Positions 26,390-35,759 of a DNA stretch of 64,000 bases are shown here, in pieces. Within the stretch, counting starts at the first letter, position 1. Every line of letters starts with the position of its first letter. The stretch is from Sulfidibacter corallicola. Lineage in GTDB: Bacteria > Acidobacteriota > Holophagae > Acanthopleuribacterales > Acanthopleuribacteraceae. The stretch spans positions 9,728,256 through 9,792,255 of the forward strand of contig NZ_CP071793.1 of the NCBI RefSeq assembly GCF_017498545.1, written 5' to 3'. The position numbers were made by a program, and so were the translations under genes. The notes beneath the pieces were generated by a model. It made no database searches and had not been told where the DNA came from. It saw only the letters and a program-made list of their open reading frames with translations.

Positions 26390-26532
26390 AACGTATCCTT
26401 TCCATCGCTGAAATCGTGCTGGAGCGATGTTTTGAATAACAAAAGGCCGTTCAACCAAGCGGGTTCATTCTTTTTTGGATTTTTTTCTAATTTACAGAAA
26501 AGCAGGTGCCACTGCGCAAGCAACTCACCCAC
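26386..26532 (-). CDS. Short open frame coupled to cas10, possible truncated gene
   Basis: From a GTG at 26532 the minus strand encodes 48 residues, VGELLAQWHLLFCKLEKNPK followed by WLNGLLLFKTSLQHDF, and ends in ATGA overlap with the cas10 start. The frame is open further upstream through the kinase stop, with no ATG. Its composition is protein-like and the overlap is the same kind seen throughout the operon. It may be the 3' end of a gene whose 5' part was lost when the kinase gene came to lie here, or simply a chance frame. Confidence 0.3.
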   Translation of the reverse strand: MGELLAQWHLLFCKLEKNPKKNEPAWLNGLLLFKTSLQHDFSDGKDTL

Positions 26533-26642
26533 AGTCGACCAACGCGGTGGATCCAGGTAGCCATCACCCAGTTCATTTGCCGCAGAAGTCGTTGAGAATC
26601 GCCATACCTGAACCGAAGCGGGTCGCTTGCGAGCGCGCGCCT

Positions 26643-29600
26643 TCAGCGGATGGGGCTGTACTTGGCCGCCAGCTCCGACCGACCGGTTGCCTGGTAGAGC
26701 TCGGCCAACGTCTCGCCGATCTTCTCGCGGAAGGGACCCGCCATCGGCACCGCCTCCAGGCCTCGGTGCACCTCGACCAGGAGTGACTCCGCCTCCTCGA
26801 AACGTCCCAATCGGTAGTAACACTGTCCCTTCAGCCCCTTGAGCTTGAGCACGCGGTAATGCGTCGGTGGGTAGATCTTTTCGAGCAAGGGCAGGGTGCG
26901 TTCCATCACTTGCTGCGCCTCGGACATGCGGCCGTGATCCAACAACATCTGGGCCAGCGAGGTTCGGAAGACCTGCGTCATCGGATGCGCCTCCCCCAGC
27001 AGCTCGACCTGGCGTCGCAGGGCTTCGCGTTGGATCCGCACCGCCTCCGCCACATCGCCGGAAACCCAGTGGCAATTGGCCAGCCCGGAGTAGACGTGAA
27101 TCAACGCGGCGTTGCGGGTGGCGCCGATCCGCTCGCCGATGTCGATGGCCCGCTGAAAGTATTGAATGGCGCCGTCCATGTCCCGCTTTCTCAGCGCCAT
27201 CGCACCGAGCGAATTGAGGGAGTTGATCAAGGCGGGATGATCGGGACCCAATACCCGCTCGCGAATCGCCAAGACGCGATCCATGTCCGCCAACGCCTTG
27301 TCGATTTGGCCCATGTGGTAATAGGCCAGGCCCCGGTTGGAGAGGGCCGAGATGACGGTGGGATGATCCAGGCCATGGATCTTCTCGACGACCTCGAATG
27401 CCTCGGCCAAAAACCGCGTGCCTTCCTCGAATCGCTGAGTGTCCATGTAGAGTTCTCCCAGGTTGTTCAGCACCCCGGCCGTCTTCATGTTGGCCTCGCC
27501 CAACGATACCCGAAAGGAGGCGAGCGCACTGCGCATCAGGCGTTCGGCTTCCTCGTATTGACCGCGCTCCGACAAGATGGTGGCCAGGTTGTTTTGGGCG
27601 GTCGCGCGCTCGGGATGGTGCTCGGGAAACAAGGTCTCCCCGATCGCCAATGCCTCGCGATAGGCGGATTCGGCGCGGTCCAGGTCGTTCAACTGGCGGT
27701 AGGTCAGGCCCTTCTGGTTCAACATCGAGACAAAACCGGGGTGTCGGCTCATCCCCGCGGCCCGATAGATTTCGAGGCCGCGGTCGAATCGCTCGATGGC
27801 CTCGTCGCGACGGGTCAGGGCGTTGAGAACCTTCCCCACGACCATCATCGCCTCGGCCACGGGGATCGCCTCGGGCCCCAGGTGGGTGCGCCGCAACGTC
27901 AACACTTCCTCCGCCAAAACGAGGGCTTCCTCGTATTCGGCTACCTCCCGCAAATAATAGTTTCGGGTCGCCAGCAGGTCCGCGACCTGAAGCGGATCGG
28001 CGATCTCGCCCGCACGCACCCACCGAACCAGGGTTTGGGTCAGCCGATCGGCCTCTTCGAAGTGACCGAGCTTGCACTGGATACTGGCGAGCTCCGCGAT
28101 CGATTGGGCCAGCTCGGGGGGCGGTGCAGCCTGCGACTCCTGGTACTGGCGCCATTCGCGCAGCGACGCCTCGGCCTCCCCATACCGACCCAAGGCATGA
28201 TGAACCTTGCCCAGCACCGCCAACATGTTGGCGCGCACATCGGGCTGATCGGCCAATTCGGTCTGGATCGTCCGCTGACCGCGCTCCAACAGCTCCCGTG
28301 CCGTAACCTCGCGGCCCTGCGAGATTTCGGGATCGGAGGTCTCGAACAGGCCGATGAGAAAATCGGAGATCTGACGGTTGGTCTCTTTTTCGCGCCGAGC
28401 GATGTCGCGCTCGTTGCGGGCCTGGTTCCAAAGCGCCGTCATGGCCAGTGCAAACCCCAGGATCAACAGCAAAAAACTGCCGCCGACACCGGCCAAGACC
28501 CGGTTGCGCCGCAGAAACCGATCGGTCCGGTACCGAAGGGTCCGGGAACGCGCCGCGACGGGTTCTTGTGCCAAGAAGTGGCGCAGATCCTGGGCGAAGG
28601 CCTCGACGGAGGCGTAGCGATCCGCCGGTGATTTGGCCAAGGCCTTGGCCAGCACGCAGTCGAGATCTCCCTGGAGATAGGTCTTCAGCTTTTTGGGCGT
28701 GGTGCTCCTGGCCGCGGCAACCTGGGCCGAGACGGTGCATTGGCTGGCGGGCTGGGGCTCGCTCGTGGCCAGGGTGCGAAACATGTCGAACGTCGGCTGA
28801 CCGGTGATCTCGATGGGCCTGGCCCCCGTGAGCAGCCGGTAAAGCAGACCGCCCAGCGCGTAGATATCGGTCGCCACCGTGATGCGACCCCCCAGCAACT
28901 GTTCCGGAGCGGCGAATTCGGGCGTCATCAACTTGTCGACGACGCTGGTTTCCTGGGCCTGGCGATCCCCCAAGACCCGCGCGATCCCGAAGTCAAGCAA
29001 CTTGGCCCGGCCGTCGGCCGTGACGAGGATGTTGGTGGGCTTGATGTCGCGATGGATGACCAGGTTGGCGTGGGCGTATTGCACCGCGTCGCAGATCTGC
29101 AGGAACAGTGTCAGCCGTTGGCGGGGGGAGAGCCGGTGCTCGTCGGCATAGACGTGGAGCGGGAGCGCATCCAGGTACTCCATGATGAAGTAGGGCAGAC
29201 CGTCTTGTGTGATTCCGCTGTCGTAGAGCGCGGCGATGTGAGGGTGATCGAGCCGGCCCAAAATCGACAGCTCTCCGCGGAACAACTCGATGTCCCGGTC
29301 GGTGTGGAGGCCGTGGGCCATGAGCTTGAGCGCCACCTGGCGAGAATACTGACCGTCGTCGCGCTCGGCCAGGTAGACCCGGCCCATCCCCCCGCGACCC
29401 AGCTCCGCGATGGTGCGGTAGGGACCGAATCGACGGCCGATGCGTTCGCCCTCGTCTTCGCCGAACAGGGCCGCCATTTCCGATTGCACCATCTGGGTGA
29501 TCTCGAGGTAGGCGTCGGCGGTGGTGTTGAGCCGCAACAGGTCCTCGACGGCATGGCGCACGAGCGGTTGGTCCTTGCAGACCTCGTCCAGGAAAGCGAC

Positions 29601-29672
29601 CCGATCGGCCGGATCCCGGTCCAGCGCCCGCTCCAGGATCGGATTCACCTTGGCCAAGAGTTCCAGATCCAT
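26643..29672 (-). CDS. Membrane Ser/Thr protein kinase with C-terminal TPR array
   Basis: The 1009-residue protein has an N-terminal helical segment, then a PknB-like kinase (about 84-350) with LGRGGMGRVYLAE, VALK, HRDIKPTN, DFG and FAAPEQ all intact. One membrane segment follows (VLAGVGGSFLLLILGFALAM, near 390-408), then a long array of TPRs (about 420-1000) such as LGRYGEAEASLREW, LFPEHHPERATAQNNLATIL and LGPDHPALINSLNSLG. The layout equals that of the kinase at 11323-15084, but the two are divergent in sequence. It is upstream of the cas10 operon on the same strand with a 250-bp gap, so read-through is possible. Substrate unknown. Confidence 0.93.
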   Translation of the reverse strand: MDLELLAKVNPILERALDRDPADRVAFLDEVCKDQPLVRHAVEDLLRLNTTADAYLEITQMVQSEMAALFGEDEGERIGRRFGPYRTIAELGRGGMGRVYLAERDDGQYSRQVALKLMAHGLHTDRDIELFRGELSILGRLDHPHIAALYDSGITQDGLPYFIMEYLDALPLHVYADEHRLSPRQRLTLFLQICDAVQYAHANLVIHRDIKPTNILVTADGRAKLLDFGIARVLGDRQAQETSVVDKLMTPEFAAPEQLLGGRITVATDIYALGGLLYRLLTGARPIEITGQPTFDMFRTLATSEPQPASQCTVSAQVAAARSTTPKKLKTYLQGDLDCVLAKALAKSPADRYASVEAFAQDLRHFLAQEPVAARSRTLRYRTDRFLRRNRVLAGVGGSFLLLILGFALAMTALWNQARNERDIARREKETNRQISDFLIGLFETSDPEISQGREVTARELLERGQRTIQTELADQPDVRANMLAVLGKVHHALGRYGEAEASLREWRQYQESQAAPPPELAQSIAELASIQCKLGHFEEADRLTQTLVRWVRAGEIADPLQVADLLATRNYYLREVAEYEEALVLAEEVLTLRRTHLGPEAIPVAEAMMVVGKVLNALTRRDEAIERFDRGLEIYRAAGMSRHPGFVSMLNQKGLTYRQLNDLDRAESAYREALAIGETLFPEHHPERATAQNNLATILSERGQYEEAERLMRSALASFRVSLGEANMKTAGVLNNLGELYMDTQRFEEGTRFLAEAFEVVEKIHGLDHPTVISALSNRGLAYYHMGQIDKALADMDRVLAIRERVLGPDHPALINSLNSLGAMALRKRDMDGAIQYFQRAIDIGERIGATRNAALIHVYSGLANCHWVSGDVAEAVRIQREALRRQVELLGEAHPMTQVFRTSLAQMLLDHGRMSEAQQVMERTLPLLEKIYPPTHYRVLKLKGLKGQCYYRLGRFEEAESLLVEVHRGLEAVPMAGPFREKIGETLAELYQATGRSELAAKYSPIR

Positions 29673-30167
29673 ATGCGTGGTCCCTCCCGATTGTCGTGGC
29701 GACGCCGGTACCGCGGTATTCGCTCATGATAAGGATAATCCCGGCCACACGACCACGTCGCTGGAGAAAGGACACCATTCGTCGTCGCAAGTGGGAGAAG
29801 AAAACCGAGCCCGCCCCGCGGCAGGTCGGCGCACCGTCGGCCCTGTGCCCTACCCTTCCTACCTGCTACGTAGTGACACCGCAACAGTTACAGGTGTGTT
29901 TGCCGGAGTGACGATCGGCCGCAGGGAACCTCGGTAAAACCGGCGCATCGGCCCGTAACCCGCCTGGCCAAGTTTATATAACGTGCTCATTAACAACAGA
30001 TTAACGCGGCCATATCGGTTTCACCGGCGAATGGCGTATTTGTTGCCCAAAGCGGTTACCAGAGACCGCCTCATTGGCAGCCGGTTGGCCTTGTCGGTCA
30101 AAACCCCGAGTACGATGTGCTGCCTCGATTCCTGGTCACCCCAATTACATGTGAGGAGACTTCCCCT
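29673..30167. other. Divergent promoter region, no gene seen
   Basis: About 495 bp between the leftward kinase gene and the rightward unknown gene at 30168. Short frames here are not convincing. It should hold promoters for both, but I cannot assign boxes with confidence. Confidence 0.4.
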
Positions 30168-31838
30168 ATGCAGATACATGAAGAAAACCAGTTGTTTCTC
30201 ACTGCCATCACACGACTCGACGCCAATCTCGCCAACCATATCAGGCAATTGAACTGGGGTCATCTCAACAGTTTTCCTCGAGAGATTCGATGGAAATTTT
30301 GCTCGACCCTGAACAAGAATATCTGGGAAGAGGCCATATATTCTCGGACCTTGATCGATTTGGATCCAAGTTGTGGCCTTTCCAGCCAGGTCATCGCCGC
30401 GATTAAAAAGCGGGGCCATGAGTTTTTCTACGGCGAGAACTGCCTCTTCAAAGAAGACAACCTCGCCCATCTCGCGCGACTGCAGCCCGGCGATCGTTGG
30501 CGGTTCATTCGTCTTCTGGTTCCCTGGGGGCTGGATGGAACGTCCAATGGTTTCGAAATGATCAAAACGACGCTGTCCTTGAGTAATCTCAGGAGCGCCT
30601 TTCATGTACACCTGGATGTCCCAAGTCGGTTGGAATCCTTCAAAGGTACCCTGACGCGAATCATGAGAGAGGTACGCGGTCGCCATGACACCGCGATCCA
30701 GCAGGAGATGGAAAGCAAGAAGGCCCAGAACAACCTCGCCAGACACATGGTGGTCGGGATTCTCGGCTCGGTCTTCCCCAATTTCGTGACGATTCCGTTG
30801 CTGCACGTGCTCAATGCGCATTCCGGTCAGTGGTTCAAAACGTCGGGCAAAGATTCGACCGAAGAGGGACTCAACATCGAAGCCGATGGCAAAGGTGGAT
30901 ATAAGTTGGTCGCCAAGCCCAACACACCGGGAAAAGGAGATCACGGCACAGCTACCGGGCAAATTCTCGCCGAGGGTTGGACACGGACATTCAATGCTTC
31001 GGCCGGCGTGGTGGTTGCCCCGTTTCACGAACGGCTTCAAAAGAAAATACAGGACGGTTTTGCCTCGTGGGAAAAACACGGTGCCGGCAATCAGGACATT
31101 TTCAACAACCTGGAAATGCTTTCCGAGCGCATCATCGTGGCAATCGCCGATGCCTACGCGGAAGCGACGCGCGAATACCTGGACCAATGGGAAAACGATG
31201 CATTTCTGGCCCAAGAGCTGTGTGAGCGGGTGGTGATGGTCAACGATTACAACGGCCACACCAATCCATATGGGATGGACCTGGCCTCGACCATGCTGGG
31301 CTACATCAAAAGAAACCCCGACAATTACATGCCTCCGCCCATCGAAATTCCCCGGCTGGACGCTGAACAGATCGCCGTCATCACGGACTCGCTAAAAAAG
31401 CTGATCCTGTGGCAATGGTTCCGGGAAAACCGATTCTATTTCGTGCATCGCGGTGGGGACATCCGCGATCCCTATGATCTGGAGGCGAAGCACGAAATTG
31501 GAAGCGGTCCCCTGTACAAATATTTGCAGGAGCTGAACATCGTCGAGCCGAGAGAGAGCTACGTACTTCGCCGACCCGGAAAAAGCCGCGATCATTACGA
31601 ACACGATTTCCTGCAAAGAAACCCTGCAGGTGAGCGCGAAGAGGTGCCGCTTCGGACGGGGCACCGAAACATGGGAGACCATTCCACCAAGGATCTGCTC
31701 AGCGAATGGGCCTCCCGAAAAAGTATCGGAACTTTCTATCTCCAAAACGCATTACAACATTTAGTGCCAAGCAGTGTTTCCCCCGAAGCGCGAACGTTGA
31801 TCGTCAGGCAGAGCCGGAGAGTTCACCACGGCGTATGA
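30168..31838 (+). CDS. Unknown 556-residue protein
   Basis: ATG 30168 follows GAGGAG and starts MQIHEENQLFLTAITRLDANL. The protein looks soluble and mixed alpha/beta. Notable segments are HLDVPSRLESFKGTLTRIM, ARHMVVGILGSVFPNFVTIP, a Gly-rich linker near the middle (SGKDSTEEGLNIEADGKGGYK), and a helical stretch with MLSERIIVAIADAYAEATRE. The C-terminal 60 residues have charged and helical features. I recognise no family or catalytic motif. The gene stands alone between the TPR kinase and mtaB. Composition is a little lower in GC than the following housekeeping genes, so it may be accessory. Confidence 0.75.
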   Translation: MQIHEENQLFLTAITRLDANLANHIRQLNWGHLNSFPREIRWKFCSTLNKNIWEEAIYSRTLIDLDPSCGLSSQVIAAIKKRGHEFFYGENCLFKEDNLAHLARLQPGDRWRFIRLLVPWGLDGTSNGFEMIKTTLSLSNLRSAFHVHLDVPSRLESFKGTLTRIMREVRGRHDTAIQQEMESKKAQNNLARHMVVGILGSVFPNFVTIPLLHVLNAHSGQWFKTSGKDSTEEGLNIEADGKGGYKLVAKPNTPGKGDHGTATGQILAEGWTRTFNASAGVVVAPFHERLQKKIQDGFASWEKHGAGNQDIFNNLEMLSERIIVAIADAYAEATREYLDQWENDAFLAQELCERVVMVNDYNGHTNPYGMDLASTMLGYIKRNPDNYMPPPIEIPRLDAEQIAVITDSLKKLILWQWFRENRFYFVHRGGDIRDPYDLEAKHEIGSGPLYKYLQELNIVEPRESYVLRRPGKSRDHYEHDFLQRNPAGEREEVPLRTGHRNMGDHSTKDLLSEWASRKSIGTFYLQNALQHLVPSSVSPEARTLIVRQSRRVHHGV

Positions 31839-31985
31839 TCCGCTCGAACCCTGCAGACCGGGGCGGACACCACCGACCCGGTACCGAACCGGGTATCGCT
31901 CATGAGGCACTTGACGCACAGAATCATGTATAATGACAGGTTTGCGCGCCTTCGCCGTGCGGTCAGTTCAGTGTCAGGGGTTCTC

Positions 31986-33311
31986 ATGAGCGAGCAGGTC
32001 CAACCCACATTCGCCTTTCACACCATGGGTTGCAAACTCAATTACTACGACTCGGAGGTCATGGCTTCCGAACTCCAGGGCGCGGGCTTCAGCCGTTGCC
32101 GCGAATGGATGGACGCCGACCTGGTGATCCTCAACACCTGCACCGTCACCAACAAGAGCGATGCGGAATCGCGCAACCTGATCCGCAAGTTCCGCAAGAA
32201 CAACCCGAACGGGTTCCTGGTGGTCACCGGCTGCTACGCCCAGGCCAAAACCGACGACCTTCGCGCCATGGAAGAGATCGACCTGGTGACCACCAACGTC
32301 GACAAATACAATGTGGCCCCGATCGTCTCGGCCTACCGCGGCGCGGGCCGGGTATCCGAAGAACCGCACGACATCATGGAAAAACGGCCCGCCGAGTTTC
32401 GCCTGCTGGACCGCTTCGAGGCCAAGACCCGCGCTTTCGTCAAGATCCAGGACGGCTGCAATCTGCGCTGCGCCTACTGCATCATTCCCTACGTGCGCGG
32501 CAACAATCGCTCGATTCCGATTCCCGACGTGCTCTCCCAGTTCCGCCTGTTGGCCGAAAACGGCATTCGCGAGGTGGTCCTGACCGGCATCCACATCGGC
32601 ACCTGGGGCCGCGATTTCCGCCCGCGCAAACACGTGACCGACCTGCTGCGGGCCTTCGAGGAAACCGACCTGGACCTGTGGGTACGCATCTCCTCGCTGG
32701 ACTCGCCCGAGATCCCCGACGAGATGATCGACCTGATCGCGGCCAGCGAACGCATCGTCCCCCACCTGCACATCCCGCTTCAGGCCGGCGACGACCGCAC
32801 CCTGCGCCGCATGCGCCGCATCTACAAGACCGGGCAGTACCGCGACCGGGTGGAAAAACTGCGCGAGGCCATGCCCGACATCTGTCTCGGTGCGGACGTC
32901 ATCGTCGGCTTCCCTGGCGAAACCGAGGAGGAGTTCGAGAGCACGGTCGCCTTCCTCGAATCGATTCCCATGGACTACCTGCACGTCTTCCCGTACTCCA
33001 ACCGCACCGGCACCGCCGCCTCGAAATTCGGCGAACAGGTCAACGGCCGCATCTCGCGCAATCGAGGGCGCCTGCTGCGGGAATTCTCGGAACGGCGCAA
33101 ACGCGAGCACTACGCGCGACACGTGGGTCAGACCCGCCAAGCCATCGTGGTCAACAAACCGCTCGGCGGACGAACGCGGTCGGCCCTGACCGACAACTAC
33201 ATCGAGGTACCGCTCGATGCGCCCGAATCGCTGGTCGGTCAGCGCGTGGAAGTCACCATCGGCAAGGAAGTCCTGAACCGCTGGGACGCACCGATCCCCT
33301 GGGCGGTCTAG
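31986..33311 (+). CDS. mtaB: tRNA methylthiotransferase MtaB (t6A37 to ms2t6A37)
   Basis: The 441-residue protein starts at ATG 31986 (MSEQVQPTFAFHTMGCKLN). It has the three parts of a radical-SAM methylthiotransferase: an N-terminal UPF0004 domain with Cys in MGCKLNYYDSE, LNTCTVTNKSD and VVTGCYAQ binding one Fe-S cluster; a radical-SAM core with DGCNLRCAYCIIPY (CxxxCxxC); and a C-terminal TRAM domain (about 380-435). CTVTNKSDAESRNLIRK and the short N-terminal TMGCKLN are typical of the MtaB (YqeV) branch, which modifies N6-threonylcarbamoyladenosine-37 in tRNAs that read ANN codons. The frame is open further upstream, but the ATG at 31986 fits the family. All key cysteines are intact. Confidence 0.93.
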   Translation: MSEQVQPTFAFHTMGCKLNYYDSEVMASELQGAGFSRCREWMDADLVILNTCTVTNKSDAESRNLIRKFRKNNPNGFLVVTGCYAQAKTDDLRAMEEIDLVTTNVDKYNVAPIVSAYRGAGRVSEEPHDIMEKRPAEFRLLDRFEAKTRAFVKIQDGCNLRCAYCIIPYVRGNNRSIPIPDVLSQFRLLAENGIREVVLTGIHIGTWGRDFRPRKHVTDLLRAFEETDLDLWVRISSLDSPEIPDEMIDLIAASERIVPHLHIPLQAGDDRTLRRMRRIYKTGQYRDRVEKLREAMPDICLGADVIVGFPGETEEEFESTVAFLESIPMDYLHVFPYSNRTGTAASKFGEQVNGRISRNRGRLLREFSERRKREHYARHVGQTRQAIVVNKPLGGRTRSALTDNYIEVPLDAPESLVGQRVEVTIGKEVLNRWDAPIPWAV

Positions 33312-33396
33312 GAGATGCCTCGACAATCGGGGCTCGCCGTGGGCTGAGACCTCGCCCCGGTTGCCACGGCCTGCCAAGCCCGCTAAAGTAATTTTT

Positions 33397-33410
33397 GTGT
33401 ACGCGTACAC
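33397..33410. promoter_or_regulatory. 14-bp perfect palindrome upstream of the NtrY-like gene
   Basis: GTGTACGCGTACAC is a perfect dyad followed by TTTATAAG, 40 bp before the start of the histidine kinase gene. It may be an operator over a promoter. No known site type is assigned. Confidence 0.45.
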
Positions 33411-33450
33411 TTTATAAGTCGCGTCACCACCACCCACATCACGAGGCGCC

Positions 33451-35604
33451 ATGGATCGCCGCTGGCTCAACCTGCTGTTCACCTTTTTGTTGCTGATGAT
33501 CGCGGTGCTGTTTTGGCACCTGTTCGTCTACGCCAAGACGACCGCCGCCGCCAGTCTGATCATCAACATCCTCAAACCCCTGAACATTCTGCTGTTCTTG
33601 GTGTTGTTCTTCGTCATCTCGCGCAACCTGGTCAAGCTGTACCTGGGCCGCAAATCGCGCACCACCGGCTTTCGCCTGCGCACCAAGCTGATCCTGTCGA
33701 TCCTGCCACTCACCCTGGCGCCCGGCCTGATCATCTTCTTCCTGGCCACCCGCTTTCTGGACGACATCCTGGTCAACCTGGTCATCGACACCAACGTGGG
33801 CAAAATCATCAACAACAGCGAAGCCCTGAGTCGCGAGTACCTGGCCGAAATCCAGAAACTCCACCTCAAACACGGGCCCAAGATCCTTCAGCTCCATCGC
33901 GAGGGCGGCGAGCGCGACATCCGCACCTATTTGGACGACTTCTCGCTGCAGGGTGCCGAACTGTACCGCGACGGTTCGCTGGAAAGCCGGGTGTTCGCCA
34001 GCGACTTCCCGCCGGACCTACAAATCCGCGCGGAGGAAACGGCGGGGCCCGACCGCTTTTTCGATATCGAGCACATCGATGCCGGCCTGGACGAAAACGA
34101 GCAACGCCAGGAGCCGGCCCTCTACCGCGACGGCCTGCTGATCACGCGCTTTCGCCATGTGGAAGGCAACCGGGCGGTGCACCTGGTCTACAGCAAGCAG
34201 ACCCCGTTCACCGCGCGATTCCTCTATATCCGCGACAGCTACGCCTTCCTGCGCCACTCCCAAAAGGAAACCGACGAAGTGCGCGGCCTCAACAATTCCA
34301 TCCTGCTGGTCACCACCATGGTCGTCATCTTCCTGGGGATCTGGATCGGCATGGCCTTCTCCAAGAACTTCATGTCGGCGTTCAACGTGCTCATCAGTGC
34401 CGCAGAAAAGGTCAGCAGCGGCAACCTGGACACCCAAATCACGCTGCAAACCGGGGACGAGCTGGACAACGTCGCCGGCGCCTTCAACTCCATGACCCGC
34501 ACGCTGAAACGCAATCGCGAGGAACTGCAACAGAAGACCACGGATTTGGAGGCGATCAACGCCGAGCTGCACGGGCACATCCAATACAGCCAAACCATTT
34601 TGGAGAAATCCAGTGCGGGCCTGATGTCCACGGACGAACACGGCAAGGTGCAAACCTTCAATCCGGCCGCCTGCGACATCCTCGACGTGGCGCAACTGGT
34701 CGAGGGTACGCTGCTTTCCGAGGTCCTGGACGACAAGCGCCATCGGGCCCTGCTGGATCGCTGGCACGAGCACCAGAACAAAGCGTTCGCCACGGTGACC
34801 GCCCAGTTGGAAATCCCGGATCGGCATCACCTGAAACACAACACCGTGTCGGTCACCATCGTGGCCCTCAAGAACGAAAAGACCCGTTACGGCTCGCTCC
34901 TGGTCCTGGAAGACCTGACCCAGTTGGTCAACGCCCAGAAGGTGGCGGCCTGGCGCGAGGTGGCCAAGCGCATCGCCCACGAGATCAAGAACCCGCTCAC
35001 GCCGATCCAGTTGAGCATTCAACGCATCCAGCGCAAGGCCGAGCAGGACAAACCCGATCTCAAGAAGGCGATCGCCTCGGCCTACGAAACGATCATGAGC
35101 GAAACCAATTTGCTCAAGGACCTGGTGAACGAGTTTTCCACCTTCGCCAAACTGCCCAGTCCGGTAAAGAAGGACACCCGCCTCGAAGAGCTGATCCGCA
35201 GCGTCTGTGAAACCTACGATCCGGTCTATCCCGATTTGAACGTGGTGCCCGACCTGCCCGGGGACGGCCCGGTGGAGATGCGTTGCGACGCGGCCCAGAT
35301 CCGCCAGGTCCTCAACAACCTGATCCAAAACGCCGCACAGGCCTCCAGGGAACCCGGTGACATTCGCGTCTGTCTGCGTCGCAACGGGCGGACCGTCACG
35401 CTCAGCGTCATCGACCAGGGTGTCGGGGTGCCCGCCCACGACAAGGACAAGCTCTTCATTCCCTATTTCTCCAAATCACCCAAGGGCACCGGGCTGGGGC
35501 TGGCGATCGTCAAACGCATCGTCGAAGACCACGACGGGTCCATTCGCATCGAGGACAACCAGCCGCGCGGCACGCGCATGATCATCGATCTCCCCGTGGT
35601 GTAG
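33451..35604 (+). CDS. NtrY-like sensor histidine kinase
   Basis: The 717-residue membrane protein has three hydrophobic segments near the N-terminus (LLFTFLLLMIAVLFW, ILLFLVLFFVISR, ILPLTLAPGLIIFFLATRF) and a fourth near 285-305 (ILLVTTMVVIFLGIWIGMAF). These flank a periplasmic domain. A HAMP linker follows (about 308-360), a PAS region (about 375-480), a HisKA domain with IAHEIKNPLTPIQLSIQRI (H510), and an HATPase with NNLIQNAAQA, DQGVGVP and GTGLGLAIVKRI. This order is that of NtrY sensors of nitrogen regulation. No NtrX-type response regulator is next to it; rpsD follows after 155 bp. The ligand and partner are unknown. Confidence 0.9.
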   Translation: MDRRWLNLLFTFLLLMIAVLFWHLFVYAKTTAAASLIINILKPLNILLFLVLFFVISRNLVKLYLGRKSRTTGFRLRTKLILSILPLTLAPGLIIFFLATRFLDDILVNLVIDTNVGKIINNSEALSREYLAEIQKLHLKHGPKILQLHREGGERDIRTYLDDFSLQGAELYRDGSLESRVFASDFPPDLQIRAEETAGPDRFFDIEHIDAGLDENEQRQEPALYRDGLLITRFRHVEGNRAVHLVYSKQTPFTARFLYIRDSYAFLRHSQKETDEVRGLNNSILLVTTMVVIFLGIWIGMAFSKNFMSAFNVLISAAEKVSSGNLDTQITLQTGDELDNVAGAFNSMTRTLKRNREELQQKTTDLEAINAELHGHIQYSQTILEKSSAGLMSTDEHGKVQTFNPAACDILDVAQLVEGTLLSEVLDDKRHRALLDRWHEHQNKAFATVTAQLEIPDRHHLKHNTVSVTIVALKNEKTRYGSLLVLEDLTQLVNAQKVAAWREVAKRIAHEIKNPLTPIQLSIQRIQRKAEQDKPDLKKAIASAYETIMSETNLLKDLVNEFSTFAKLPSPVKKDTRLEELIRSVCETYDPVYPDLNVVPDLPGDGPVEMRCDAAQIRQVLNNLIQNAAQASREPGDIRVCLRRNGRTVTLSVIDQGVGVPAHDKDKLFIPYFSKSPKGTGLGLAIVKRIVEDHDGSIRIEDNQPRGTRMIIDLPVV

Positions 35605-35759
35605 AAGCGCGAATCGGGCATCGCCGGCGGGTGGGTGCAAAACATCGGCGCATGCTCGATTTCGGGGTGGTCGAGAGGTTTACACTCGTGGTATAAACGG
35701 TGTTCTGTGCGTTCGACCAAGTTCGACGCCACTTGATAAGGAAAAAAGGGAGATTCCGC

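Noticed and set aside
26533..28740. Long minus-strand open frame in the kinase region
   Set aside because: It is an Arg/Gly/Pro-rich shadow of the TPR kinase read in another frame; only its last 48 codons, beyond the kinase gene, are considered.
31974..33482. Minus-strand open frame opposite mtaB
   Set aside because: Antisense shadow; mtaB has all radical-SAM and Fe-S cysteines in the plus frame.
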